Assembly (NCBI RefSeq): GCF_005047355.1
Contig: NZ_SUMC01000052.1
Location: 1 to 58,109 of the forward strand
DNA: 58,109 bases
Source of the DNA: Actinacidiphila oryziradicis
Lineage (GTDB): Bacteria; Actinomycetota; Actinomycetes; Streptomycetales; Streptomycetaceae
Direction of reading: 5' to 3'
The notes beneath the pieces were generated by a model, which was not told the origin of the DNA, searched no databases, and saw only the letters and a list, made by a program, of their open reading frames with translations. Each line of letters starts with the position of its first letter. Within the stretch, counting starts at the first letter, position 1. Of this stretch, positions 16,212-24,638 are shown piece by piece. The position numbers were made by a program, and so were the translations under genes.

Positions 16212-16652
16212 ATGAATAGCAAGGCCTTCGAGTTCGGCTATGACGAGCCGTCAGTCTTCGTCGTGGGCGTGAATGGCTCGGACACCTCCTGGCGGGCGCT
16301 GTACTACGCCTTCGGACTGGGCCGCCGACAACACTGCACCGTGATCGCCGTCTTCGCCATGACCCACCCGGCCGCGCAGGACACAACGATGGTTGGCGGG
16401 TACGAAGCGAACTCCGGGCTGGCGGCCGAACTCAAACCCGCGATCCAGGCCCTGGCCACCGACTACCAAGTCAAAACCCGGTTCATGTGCCTCCCAGGCG
16501 ATCCCGTCTCCACCCTCATTGACATCGCGGCAGAACACCGCGCCGACGGCATCTTTGTCGGAGCCAGCCAGGGATTCGGTCGCCGTCTGTTCGGATCCAA
16601 CGCCGTGCGCACCGTACGGCGCGGCCACTGCCCGGTCACCGTCGTCCCCTGA
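16212..16652 (+). CDS. Universal stress protein (UspA family)
   Basis: This 146-aa single Usp domain has the N-terminal VFVVGVNGSDTSWRAL strand-helix and the ATP-binding signature G-x2-G-x8-G-S (GASQGFGRRLFGSNAVRTV), so nucleotide binding is likely. It starts 12 bases after the exporter and is probably co-transcribed with it, linking efflux to a stress response. It is convergent with the phospholipase C gene; an inverted repeat at 16682-16710 separates them. Confidence 0.85.
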   Translation: MNSKAFEFGYDEPSVFVVGVNGSDTSWRALYYAFGLGRRQHCTVIAVFAMTHPAAQDTTMVGGYEANSGLAAELKPAIQALATDYQVKTRFMCLPGDPVSTLIDIAAEHRADGIFVGASQGFGRRLFGSNAVRTVRRGHCPVTVVP

Positions 16653-16681
16653 CGGGTCCGAATGAGCTCTCGCGCCGACGT

Positions 16682-16710
16682 GGCGGGATCACCGATGAGG
16701 CGATCCCGCC
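16682..16710. terminator. Bidirectional terminator-like hairpin
   Basis: GGCGGGATC at 16682-16690 pairs with GATCCCGCC at 16702-16710 around an 11-base loop. It lies between the convergent Usp and phospholipase C genes, so it could end transcripts from both sides. No T-tract is present, which is common in high-G+C actinomycetes. Confidence 0.55.
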
Positions 16711-16720
16711 GATCGTCGGC

Positions 16721-18790
16721 TCAGGATGTGCCGATCGCCGGGTCGCTCATGCTGGGGCGGCCGGTTTCGACGTGGCCCGCGAGACGGCGGAGGAAAGTGC
16801 CGTCCTGGTCGGAGACGACCGACAGGTCGTACCAGCCGTGGCTGCGCGCCGGGTTGGCGGTGTGGACGGCGCGGGCGCCGGGCCGGAGATGATAGGCGGC
16901 CGGGTGCGACTTGCCGTAGGCGTCCGTGATGGTGAGCCGGACGGCGGTGGCGCCCTTGTTGGTGAGGATCAGCCGGACCTGTCCGTTGTCGCCGTTGTGG
17001 CGTGCGGTTATCTCGGGGCCGGCGCTGCCGGGGAGGCCCTTGAACTGCCGGAGGAAGCCGTTGGGGCCGTGCACCGAGAAGTCGTAGGCGCTGTGGCTGC
17101 CGGAGGCGATGCTCCAGCTGTCGGCCAACTGCCGCCCGGCCTCGACGGTGTAGGTCCAGGGGCCGTCCGGGTTGGTCGTTGAGGTTACGTAGAAGTTGGC
17201 ACCGGCCTTGCCGTGGTTGGCGAAGTCGATGCCGAGGCGGCTGTCGGCGGCGGTGGCACGGCCGTCGGCGGCGAGGTCGTACGGGAGCGGCAGGGCGGGG
17301 CGCAGCCCGGATTCCTGCTTGGGGAGGGCGGGGTTGGCCGGGGGAGTGGGCACGTAGTCGGGGTGCCGGTTCCGGTCGGGCGGGGTGTAGCCGCTGGTGT
17401 CCGGGAGGGCGGGCACGGTGGAGCTGGCGTGGGTGAAGTCGAACGCCGTGGTGAGGTCACCGGCGACCGTCCGGCGCCAGGGCGAGATGTTCGGCTCGTG
17501 GACCTGGAAGCGGCGCTCGATGAACTGGATGATGGAGGTGTGGTCGAACACCTGGGAGCAGACCCGGCCGCCCTTGCTCCAGGGGGAGACCACGAGCATC
17601 GGGACGCGCTGTCCGAGGCCGTAGGGACCGGCGGCACTCTGGTCGGAGCCCGAAGGGCTGAAGAGCTCGCCTGTGAGGTCGGCGGTCGACTTGCCCTGCG
17701 CCGCGGAGGAGGGCGGGTACGGCGGCACGACGTGGTCGAAGAAGCCGTCGTTCTCGTCGTAGGTGATGAAGAGGGCCGTCTTGCTCCACACCTCGGGGTC
17801 GGCGGTCAGCGCGTCCAGGACCTGGGCGATGTACCAGGCGCCGTAGTTGACGGGCCAGTTGGGGTGCTCGGTGAAGGCCTCGGGTGCGACGATCCAGGAC
17901 ACCTCGGGGAGCTTGCCGGCCTTGACGTCGGACTTGAGGATGTCGAAGAAGCCGTCGCCGTTCTTGGCGTCGGTGCCGGTGCGGGCCCTGTCGTAGAGCG
18001 GGTCGCCCGGCTTGGCGTCGCGGTACTGGTTGAAGTACAGCAGCGAGTTGTCGCCGTAGTTGCCCCGGTAGGCGTCCTGGATCCAGCCCCAGCCGCCGGG
18101 CCCGTCGAGGCCGTCGCCGATGTCCTGGTAGATCTTCCAGGAGACTCCGGCCTTCTCCAGCCGCTCGGGGTAGGTCGTCCAGGAGTAGCCGGCCTCGGCG
18201 TTGGAGATGACGGGGCCGCCGCCGGTGCCGTCGTTGCCGACGTAACCCGTCCACATGTAGTAGCGGTTCGGGTCGGTGGGGCCGATCAGCGAGCAGTGGT
18301 AAGCGTCGCAGACCGTGAACGTGTCGGCCAGCGCGTAGTGGAACGGGATGTCCTCGCGGGTGAGGTAGGCCATCGTCGTGGCGGTCTTGGCCGGTACCCA
18401 CTTGTCGTACTTGCCCTGGTTCCAGGCGGCATGGCTGCCGTTCCAGCTGTGGTCGAGGTCCTGGAGGAACTGCAGGCCGAGATCGCTCGCGTCCGGGTGG
18501 AACGGCAGGACGTCCTTCGTGCCGTCGGACTGGTGCCAGACGGGCTTGCCGCTGGGGAGGACCACGGGCCGCGGATCACCGAATCCGCGGACGCCGCGCA
18601 GCGTGCCGAAGTAGTGGTCGAAAGAACGATTCTCCTGCATCAGGACGACGATGTGCTCCACGTCCCGCAGGGTGCCGGTACGGCGATTCGCCGGAATTCC
18701 CGCCGCGCGGGCGATGCTGGTCGAGAGTGCGGACGCGGCGGCTGTGCCACCGGCCAGCTGTATGAACCTTCGGCGGTTGATGTCGGTCAT
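16721..18790 (-). CDS. Secreted phospholipase C (non-hemolytic type)
   Basis: This 689-aa protein has a Tat signal (NRRRFIQLAGG, then a hydrophobic run and ARAAG cleavage region). The phosphoesterase domain starts with VVLMQENRSFDHYFGTLRG (key E-N-R-S-F-D-H), the metal/nucleophile region of bacterial phospholipases C and acid phosphatases. Two C-terminal beta domains of the PLC C-terminal type follow (around FYVTSTTNPDGPW and TARHNGDNGQVRLIL). It would be exported folded and hydrolyse phosphatidylcholine-like lipids, releasing phosphate. It is downstream of the chimeric gene at 18985, separated by a long hairpin. Confidence 0.88.
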   Translation of the reverse strand: MTDINRRRFIQLAGGTAAASALSTSIARAAGIPANRRTGTLRDVEHIVVLMQENRSFDHYFGTLRGVRGFGDPRPVVLPSGKPVWHQSDGTKDVLPFHPDASDLGLQFLQDLDHSWNGSHAAWNQGKYDKWVPAKTATTMAYLTREDIPFHYALADTFTVCDAYHCSLIGPTDPNRYYMWTGYVGNDGTGGGPVISNAEAGYSWTTYPERLEKAGVSWKIYQDIGDGLDGPGGWGWIQDAYRGNYGDNSLLYFNQYRDAKPGDPLYDRARTGTDAKNGDGFFDILKSDVKAGKLPEVSWIVAPEAFTEHPNWPVNYGAWYIAQVLDALTADPEVWSKTALFITYDENDGFFDHVVPPYPPSSAAQGKSTADLTGELFSPSGSDQSAAGPYGLGQRVPMLVVSPWSKGGRVCSQVFDHTSIIQFIERRFQVHEPNISPWRRTVAGDLTTAFDFTHASSTVPALPDTSGYTPPDRNRHPDYVPTPPANPALPKQESGLRPALPLPYDLAADGRATAADSRLGIDFANHGKAGANFYVTSTTNPDGPWTYTVEAGRQLADSWSIASGSHSAYDFSVHGPNGFLRQFKGLPGSAGPEITARHNGDNGQVRLILTNKGATAVRLTITDAYGKSHPAAYHLRPGARAVHTANPARSHGWYDLSVVSDQDGTFLRRLAGHVETGRPSMSDPAIGTS

Positions 18791-18903
18791 GAGAAGCCAG
18801 TCTCCTGGGTCGCCCGGGCGGAGCGGATGCGGGGGCCAGTGTGGTCAGGCCATCGCGAACTTCCTGCGGCGGACGGGGAAAGCCGGGGGAAAGCCTCCGC
18901 TAA

Positions 18904-18971
18904 CGCCAGTCGTCCATGGCGGCCCCGGGCACACTGGCAGGGGCCGCCGGGGTCGCCATGGACGACTGGCG
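18904..18971. terminator. 25-bp long inverted repeat downstream of the chimeric gene
   Basis: Arms 18904-18928 and 18947-18971 match at 24 of 25 positions with an 18-base loop. The structure begins 14 bases after the stop of the minus-strand gene at 18985 and precedes the phospholipase start. It is a strong candidate terminator or mRNA-stabilising hairpin, longer than usual for this role. Confidence 0.7.
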
Positions 18972-18984
18972 GCCGAACCGACTT

Positions 18985-20028
18985 CTATCCGGCGGACGCG
19001 GTGAAGATGTCCACCCGGTTGGCGCTGCTGTTCGCCACGGCGATGTCCTTCGTACCGTCGCCGTTGAGGTCGGTGGCGGCGGCGTCGTAGGCGCCGGTGG
19101 CGGTCAGTTCGGTGAGCTGTGAGACGGTGCCGCCGGCCGCGCCCTGGAAGAGCGTGACGGAGTTGCCGTTGAGGGAGGACACCAGGATGTCGGCGTTTCC
19201 GTCGCCGTCCAGGTCGGCGGCGCTCACGGCGACCGGCAGGGCCGGGGTGGGGTAGGCGGTCGCGGCGCCGAAGGTGCCGTCGCCGTTGCCGAGCAGGACG
19301 TCCAGGGTGTCGGAGCCGTTGCTGACGGCGGCGAGGTCGAGGGTGCCGTCCCCGTTGAAGTCCCCGGCGGCGATGGAGTAGAGGCGGCCGGCGCCCGCGT
19401 AGCCGACCGCGGTGGCGAGGCCGCCGGTGCCGTCGCCGAGCAGGACGCTGACGCCGCCGCTGCCGACGCTGGCGGTGGCGACATCCGGTGAGCCGTCGCC
19501 GTTGAAGTCGGCGACGACGACGCCGTGCGGGGTGGGGACGGCGGCGGTGGTGCCGGTGGTGAAGGTCCCGTCGCCGTTGCCGAGCAGGACGCGTACGAGG
19601 CCGGTCTCCTGCTCCGCCACGACGAGGTCCACGAAGCCGGAGTACTCGCCGAGCGCGTCACAGTGCCACAGCTCCACCAGGGCGTCGGCCAGCGGCGCGC
19701 AGCCGTTCGCCTCGTCGACGACGCAGAAGGTGTACTTGACCTCGACGCCTTCCTTGCCCTCGCGGATGTCGCGGCGGACCAGGGCGCCGGCCAGCGAGTA
19801 CGGGCCCTCGGTGACCTCGGAGGTCAGCGAGCAGACGCCGGTGCTGGAGGTGGCGGTGGCGGTGGCGGAAGTGGTGGCAGAGGCATCCGCTGTGGTGCTG
19901 TCAGTGGTCGCGGCCGAGGCGAGACCGGCGAGCCCCAGCCCGGCAGCGGCCGCGGTGGTGCTGCCGCCGATGACCACGCGGCGGCGGCTGACCGGGGAGC
20001 TGGCTTTGTGCTTCGGTGAATCTGTCAT
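18985..20028 (-). CDS. Chimera: intradiol-dioxygenase N-part fused to FG-GAP repeats
   Basis: This 347-aa protein has a Tat signal (SRRRVVIGGSTTAAAAG) and a Ser/Thr/Ala linker. Residues 66-133 match the N-terminal part of intradiol ring-cleavage dioxygenases (EVTEGPYSLAGALVRRDI, LVELWHCDALGEYSGF). At residue 134 it switches abruptly to FG-GAP/VCBS beta-propeller repeats beginning in mid-blade (DLVVAEQETG, LLGNGDGTF), with Asp-rich Ca sites such as DFNGDGSPD, DFNGDGTLD, DLDGDGNAD and DLNGDGTKD. The dioxygenase iron ligands (C-terminal Tyr and His-x-His) are absent, so no ring cleavage is expected. It is probably secreted. The junction lies near 19630. Confidence 0.78.
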   Translation of the reverse strand: MTDSPKHKASSPVSRRRVVIGGSTTAAAAGLGLAGLASAATTDSTTADASATTSATATATSSTGVCSLTSEVTEGPYSLAGALVRRDIREGKEGVEVKYTFCVVDEANGCAPLADALVELWHCDALGEYSGFVDLVVAEQETGLVRVLLGNGDGTFTTGTTAAVPTPHGVVVADFNGDGSPDVATASVGSGGVSVLLGDGTGGLATAVGYAGAGRLYSIAAGDFNGDGTLDLAAVSNGSDTLDVLLGNGDGTFGAATAYPTPALPVAVSAADLDGDGNADILVSSLNGNSVTLFQGAAGGTVSQLTELTATGAYDAAATDLNGDGTKDIAVANSSANRVDIFTASAG

Positions 20029-20151
20029 GCACCGGACACTAAGGGCGGCGCCTGTTACCCAGGTGTCAATGACCTGTGGTTAAGGCATGGTGACGGTCCT
20101 GTGGACGGTCGGTGACGCCGGATCGACGGCACCGCGCCGGCTGCCCTGCCG

Positions 20152-21606
20152 TCAGCCCCGGTACGTCTCCAGCAGCCGCAGCCAGATCTCACTGATCGTC
20201 GGATACGACGGCACCGCGTGCCAGAGCCGCTCCAGCGGCACCTCGCCCGCCACCGCGATCGTCGCCGAGTGCAGCAGCTCGGCGGTGCCCCGGCCGACGA
20301 AAGTCGCGCCGATCAGGTGCCCGCGGTCGAGGTCGACGACGATGCGGGCGCGGCCCCGGTAGCCGTCGGCGTACAGGGAAGCGCCCGCGACCTGCCCCAG
20401 GTCGTAGTCGACCGCCCGGACGCGGCGGCCCGCGCGCTCCGCCTCCTGCGCGGTCGGGCCGACCGCGCAGGCCTCCGGGTCGGTGAAGACGACCTGCGGT
20501 ACGGCGGCGGTGTCGGCGGTCGCGGCGTGCGCGCCCCAGGGGGCGGTGTCCAGGGCGCGGCCCTCGGCGCGGGCGCCGATCGCGGCGCCCGCGATCCGGG
20601 CCTGGTACTTGCCCTGGTGGGTGAGGAGCGACCGGTGGTTCACATCCCCGGCGGCGTAGAGCCACTCGCCGTCGATGCCGCGCACCCGCAGGGTGTCGTC
20701 GACGTCCAGCCAGCCGCCGGGGGAGAGGCCGACCGTGTCCAGGCCGAGGTCGTCGGTGCGCGGTGCGCGGCCGGTGGCGAAGAGGATCTCATCGGACTCC
20801 AGCCGGCCGCCGTCCGACAGCACCGCGGTGACCGGCTCCGACTCCGCGGCCCGCCGCAGCTCCGTGACGGACACGCCGGTGCGGACCGAGACCCCGGCCG
20901 CGGTCAGCCCCTCCGCGACCAGCTCCCCGGCGAACGGCTCCATCCGGGGCAGCAGCCCCGAGCCCCGGACCAGCAGGGTAACTGTCGAACCGAGCGCGGC
21001 CCACGCCGTCGCCATCTCGACCCCCACCACCCCGCCGCCGACCACGGTCAGCCGCCCCGGCACCGTCGGGGAACTCGTCGCCTCCCGGCTCGTCCACGGA
21101 TGCGCGTCCGCGATCCCCGGCAGCTCGGGCAGCATCGCCCGGGTCCCCGTGCACACCGCCACCGCGTGCCGGGCGGTCAGCGTCCGCCGCCCGCCGTCCG
21201 GCGTCTCCACCACCACCCGCCGCGGCCCGTCCAGCCGCCCCTGCCCGCGTACGAGATCGACCCCCACCGACTCCAGCCAACTCACCTGCCCGGCGTCCTT
21301 CCAGTGCGACGCGAACTCGTCCCGCCGCGCCAGCACCGCCGCCGCGTCCAGCTTTCCGGTGACCGCCTCCCGCGATCCCGCCACCGCCCGCGCGTCCGCC
21401 AGCGCCGCCACCGGCCGCAGCAGCGCTTTGCTGGGCATGCACGCCCAGTACGAGCACTCGCCGCCCACCAGCTCGCTCTCCACCACCGCCGTGGTCAGCC
21501 CGGCTGCCCGCGTCCGGTCCGCGAGATTCTCCCCGGTCGGTCCGGCGCCGATGACGATCACGTCATACGTATCGGGCAGGGCCTTCGGGGCGGTGGCGGT
21601 GGTCAT
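20152..21606 (-). CDS. FAD-dependent pyridine nucleotide-disulfide oxidoreductase
   Basis: This 484-aa class I flavoprotein disulfide reductase has an N-terminal FAD site (VIVIGAGPTGENLA), redox-active Cys51 and Cys56 in GGECSYWACMPSKALL, an internal NAD(P) site (LTVVGGGVVGVEMA), an ATG-type FAD motif (FATGRAP, YAAGDVN), and a C-terminal dimer domain ending HAVPSYPTISEIW with the catalytic His and Glu. It resembles mercuric reductase / dihydrolipoamide dehydrogenase-like enzymes of actinomycetes. No extra metal-binding Cys pair is seen at the C terminus, so it is not a classical MerA. The substrate is unknown. Confidence 0.85.
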   Translation of the reverse strand: MTTATAPKALPDTYDVIVIGAGPTGENLADRTRAAGLTTAVVESELVGGECSYWACMPSKALLRPVAALADARAVAGSREAVTGKLDAAAVLARRDEFASHWKDAGQVSWLESVGVDLVRGQGRLDGPRRVVVETPDGGRRTLTARHAVAVCTGTRAMLPELPGIADAHPWTSREATSSPTVPGRLTVVGGGVVGVEMATAWAALGSTVTLLVRGSGLLPRMEPFAGELVAEGLTAAGVSVRTGVSVTELRRAAESEPVTAVLSDGGRLESDEILFATGRAPRTDDLGLDTVGLSPGGWLDVDDTLRVRGIDGEWLYAAGDVNHRSLLTHQGKYQARIAGAAIGARAEGRALDTAPWGAHAATADTAAVPQVVFTDPEACAVGPTAQEAERAGRRVRAVDYDLGQVAGASLYADGYRGRARIVVDLDRGHLIGATFVGRGTAELLHSATIAVAGEVPLERLWHAVPSYPTISEIWLRLLETYRG

Positions 21607-21911
21607 ACGTGGCTCCTCATGAAATGACGATCCGAAACTCCCACCGTAGACACCCCCCGCGCCCCCGGCACCCCGAACGTGCGCTCTACCGTCCGGGCGG
21701 GACGGTCAGGCCGCCGGCAGACGCACCGTGAACACTGCGCCGCCCGGGACGCCCCCGGACAGGCCCTGGGCCCTGGCCGGGCGGCGCGGGCCATCTGCCA
21801 TTGCGCGCCACCCAGTTCGGAGCGTCCGGTTCGGTCGCATCACGGTGGCCTCTGATGGAGACTGGAGATCCGTTATCGCTTTTGGAACAGCTGTACACAG
21901 GAGGAACCCAT
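21607..21911. other. Intergenic interval with a gene relic
   Basis: This 305-base gap separates the disulfide oxidoreductase (minus) from the osmC gene (plus). It contains no complete gene. Its only coding-like stretch is a short histidine-kinase C-terminal relic at 21716-21778. A ribosome site (AGGAGG at 21899-21904) closes the interval before the osmC start. Confidence 0.5.
21716..21778 (-). pseudogene. Possible C-terminal relic of a sensor histidine kinase
   Basis: Read on the minus strand, the frame ending at the TGA of 21716-21718 gives GLSGGVPGGAVFTVRLPAA. This resembles the G2-box and last strand of HATPase domains, where GGAVFTVRLP is a frequent ending. Only about 20 codons remain, with no kinase upstream. 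It could be a deletion scar or chance; the match is short. Confidence 0.3.
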
Positions 21912-22337
21912 ATGGCCACCACGCGCATCGCCCGCACCGGGTGGGAAGGCAACCTGCTGGAGGGGAAGGGTGTTGTCACCCTCGCCACCTCCGGGGTTGG
22001 CGAGTTCCCGGTCTCCTGGGCGTCGCGAGCCGAGCAGGCGAACGGGAAGACCAGCCCGGAGGAGCTGATCGCGGCCGCGCACTCCAGCTGCTTCTCGATG
22101 GCGCTCTCGCACGGTCTCAGCCAGGCCGGCACCCCGCCGACCCGCCTCGACACGCAGGCCGAGGTCACCTTCCAGCCGGGTGAGGGCATCACCGGTATCC
22201 ACCTCACCGTCAAGGGCGAGGTGCCGGGGCTGGACGAAGCCGACTTCGTGAAGGCGGCGGAGGATGCCAAGGCGAACTGCCCGGTGAGCCAGGCCCTCTC
22301 GGGCACGACGATCACACTGACGGCGGGTCTCGCCTGA
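21912..22337 (+). CDS. OsmC/Ohr-type peroxiredoxin
   Basis: This 141-aa protein of the OsmC family has the two catalytic cysteines: Cys60 in AAAHSSCFSMAL and Cys123 in AKANCPVSQAL. It reduces organic hydroperoxides in the cytoplasm, usually with dithiol help. The start at 21912 is chosen for its AGGAGG ribosome site and because family members begin MATTR-x-A. It is convergent with a GNAT gene across a 14-bp hairpin. Confidence 0.88.
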   Translation: MATTRIARTGWEGNLLEGKGVVTLATSGVGEFPVSWASRAEQANGKTSPEELIAAAHSSCFSMALSHGLSQAGTPPTRLDTQAEVTFQPGEGITGIHLTVKGEVPGLDEADFVKAAEDAKANCPVSQALSGTTITLTAGLA

Positions 22338-22361
22338 AGAAGTTGAGAACGGTCACCCGGG

Positions 22362-22428
22362 GGGCCCGCGCGGTGGCAGTACGGCTGGTCGGCGTCGGCG
22401 CCGCAGCCGCACAGCACCGCGCGGGCCC
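22362..22428. terminator. 14-bp-arm hairpin between convergent osmC and GNAT genes
   Basis: Arms at 22362-22375 (GGGCCCGCGCGGTG) and 22415-22428 pair perfectly around a 39-base GC-rich loop that can fold further. It lies between two convergent genes and probably terminates both transcripts. Confidence 0.6.
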
Positions 22429-22452
22429 TTGGCGCGGGCCTTCGGGCTCCGC

Positions 22453-22758
22453 TCAGTCCGCGACCCGGCTGCGGGGTTGGTACTCCAGGTCCTGGTAGTC
22501 GGGGTGGTGGGCGATCCAGCCCGCGAAGAAGGGGCAGGCGGCGAGGACTTTGCGGCCGCTGGCCCGGGCGTCGTCCAGACCGCGGCGGGCGAGGGCGGAG
22601 CCGATGCCCTTGCCCTCGTACTCGGGCTCCACCTCGGTGTGGATGAAGGCGACCATGTCGGGCGTCCGCAGATACACGGCGAGGCCGGCCAAGTGGCCGT
22701 CGACCTTGGCTTCGTAGCGCCTGGCGTTCGGGACGTCGGTCACGATCGTCGTCGTCAT
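22453..22758 (-). CDS. Small GNAT-fold acetyltransferase
   Basis: This protein of about 101 aa belongs to the short YidJ-like GNAT subfamily (PF14542 type). It has the hallmark FIHTEVEPEYEGKGIGSALARRGLDDAR acetyl-CoA loop region and the following VLAACPFFAGWIAHHPDYQDL. It is smaller than normal GNATs but full length for this family, and may bind acetyl-CoA to modify an unknown amine. The start at 22758 (MTTTIV) is likely, with a three-codon longer option. It is divergent from a DHA2 exporter whose promoter carries a strong palindrome. Confidence 0.82.
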   Translation of the reverse strand: MTTTIVTDVPNARRYEAKVDGHLAGLAVYLRTPDMVAFIHTEVEPEYEGKGIGSALARRGLDDARASGRKVLAACPFFAGWIAHHPDYQDLEYQPRSRVAD

Positions 22759-22793
22759 GACATCCACTCTAGGAAGACTGTTCGGTTAACGCG

Positions 22794-22815
22794 ATCGAAA
22801 CGCTTGCGTTTCGAT
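22794..22815. promoter_or_regulatory. Perfect palindromic operator upstream of the DHA2 exporter
   Basis: ATCGAAACGC and GCGTTTCGAT form 10-bp perfect arms around a two-base TT spacer. Such GAAACG/CGTTTC sites are typical of TetR-family repressors of exporters. A related TACGAAACG element follows at about 22839. No regulator gene is adjacent, so the repressor is presumably encoded elsewhere. Confidence 0.65.
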
Positions 22816-22889
22816 GTGAGGCAGCGTAACGTCTCGGGTACGAAACGGTTCTGTATCGCAGAAGCCCTACTCGACTGGAGTACGTCCCC

Positions 22890-24389
22890 ATGTCCCAGAC
22901 CACTGAGACCACCCCTGTCGGGGCGCCGGTCGAGGAGCACGAACGGCACCCGCGCCGTTGGTGGATCCTCGCCGTCGTCGCCCTCGCGCAACTCATGGTC
23001 GTGCTCGACGCGACCATCGTGAACATCGCACTGCCGTCGGCCCAGAAGGCCCTCGGCTTCTCCAATGGCGACCGGCAGTGGATCGTCACCGCCTACGCCC
23101 TCGCCTTCGGCAGTCTGCTGCTGCTCGGCGGACGGATCGCCGACCTCTTCGGCCGCAAGATCGTCTTCCTGATCGGCATCGTCGGCTTCGCCGGGGCCTC
23201 GGCACTGGCCGGCGCGGCCGGCAGCTTCGAAGTCCTGGTCGCGGGCCGCGCCCTGCAGGGTCTTTTCGGCGCACTGCTCGCCCCCGCCGCGCTCTCGCTG
23301 CTCACCACGACCTTCACCGACGCCAAGGAACGCGCCAGGGGCTTCGCCATCTACGGCGCCGTCGCCGGCTCCGGCGCCGCAGTCGGACTGCTGCTGGGCG
23401 GCCTGCTCACCGAGTACTTCAACTGGCGCTGGACGCTGTACGTCAACCTGGTCATCGCCGTGCCCGCCTTCATCGGCGGACTGCTGCTCCTGGACCGCCA
23501 GAAGAAGGCCGCCGACCGGCCGAGGATCGACATCCCCGGCACCATCCTGGTCACGACCGGTCTGTTCAGCGTCGTCTACGGCTTCTCCAACGCCAACACC
23601 TACAACTGGGGCTCCCCGATGGCCTGGGGCTTCCTCGCCGCGAGCGCCGTGCTGCTGGTCGCCTTCACCTGGTGGCAGACCAAGGCCGCGCACCCGCTGC
23701 TGCCGCTGCGTGTGCTCCTGGACCGCAACCGCGGCGCGTCCTACCTCGCCATGCTGGTCGCCAGCGTCGGAATGTTCGGCGTCTTCCTCTTCCTCACCTA
23801 CTATCTGCAGCTCACTCTCAGCTTCAGTCCCGTCAAGACCGGCCTCGCCTTCCTTCCGATGGTCCTCGCCCTCATGGTTTCCGCGCAGCTCTCCACGACC
23901 ATGCTCGTGCCGCGCTTCGGCCCCAGGCCGGTCGTACCGGCAGGCTTCGGGCTGGCCGCGGCCGGCCTGGTCTGGATGACCGCTCTCGGGCTGGACAGCA
24001 CATACGCCGCCAACGTGCTGCCGCCGCTCATCGTCATCGGCATCGGCCTCGGCGCGGTGATGCCGGCGGCGATGTCCCTGGCCACCGCGGGCGTCGCGGC
24101 CGACGACGCGGGTGTCGCGTCCGCCGCCGTCAACGCCATGCAGCAGATCGGCGGCTCGATCGGTACGGCACTGATCAACACCCTGGCCGCCAGTGCCGCC
24201 ACCGGCTACCTGGTCGGCAAGGACCCCACCAACAAGCTGGTGCAGGCCGAGGCACTGATACACAGCTACTCCACCGCCTACTGGTGGTCGGCCGGGTTCT
24301 TCACCGCCGGCCTTGTGCTCGCCGCGCTGCTGTACCGGAGCGGTGTCCCGCAGCAGGACCCGGAAGCGGCGCCCGCGGTCCACATGTGA
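22890..24389 (+). CDS. DHA2-family (EmrB/QacA) drug exporter
   Basis: This 499-aa MFS protein with about 14 membrane helices has the DHA2 signature LAQLMVVLDATIVNIALPSA in helix 1, GGRIADLFGRK in loop 2-3 and the antiporter motif C region GSGAAVGLLLGGLLTEYFNWRW. It would export lipophilic drugs or an own metabolite using the proton gradient. The start follows the palindrome at 22794-22815 by about 75 bases. A long hairpin at 24498-24550 follows the gene. Confidence 0.88.
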   Translation: MSQTTETTPVGAPVEEHERHPRRWWILAVVALAQLMVVLDATIVNIALPSAQKALGFSNGDRQWIVTAYALAFGSLLLLGGRIADLFGRKIVFLIGIVGFAGASALAGAAGSFEVLVAGRALQGLFGALLAPAALSLLTTTFTDAKERARGFAIYGAVAGSGAAVGLLLGGLLTEYFNWRWTLYVNLVIAVPAFIGGLLLLDRQKKAADRPRIDIPGTILVTTGLFSVVYGFSNANTYNWGSPMAWGFLAASAVLLVAFTWWQTKAAHPLLPLRVLLDRNRGASYLAMLVASVGMFGVFLFLTYYLQLTLSFSPVKTGLAFLPMVLALMVSAQLSTTMLVPRFGPRPVVPAGFGLAAAGLVWMTALGLDSTYAANVLPPLIVIGIGLGAVMPAAMSLATAGVAADDAGVASAAVNAMQQIGGSIGTALINTLAASAATGYLVGKDPTNKLVQAEALIHSYSTAYWWSAGFFTAGLVLAALLYRSGVPQQDPEAAPAVHM

Positions 24390-24497
24390 TGCGGAAGACG
24401 CATGTGACCTCGCATGCGACCTGTTGAGCTGGGGCCGCCTTGAGCGGAGGACGCGGCCCCGAACGCGCCGACTCGTGGGGACGGGGTGCGGCGCGGA

Positions 24498-24550
24498 GAA
24501 TGGGCCCGGTGGGGCTTCCCGGCGAGGGAGCCACCCCACCGGGCCCATTC
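24498..24550 (+). terminator. Long hairpin after the exporter gene
   Basis: Perfect 17-bp arms at 24498-24514 and 24534-24550 (GAATGGGCCCGGTGGGG and its complement) continue into a weaker inner stem (GGCTTCCC/GGGAGCC). It lies 109 bases after the exporter stop and before the marP gene, so it probably ends the exporter transcript. Confidence 0.7.
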
Positions 24551-24638
24551 GCGTGCGACGTACATCACATAAAGGAACCAATCGTAGGTTAATGTGCGTA
24601 CCTGGAGGCGTGGGGGCACGTAATGGAAAGGGTCCCGC

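Noticed and set aside
22376..22420. CDGSH-like pattern (CGCGADADQPYC) on the minus strand
   Set aside because: The Asp-Gly-x-His part is missing and the stretch lies within the loop of a terminator-like hairpin.
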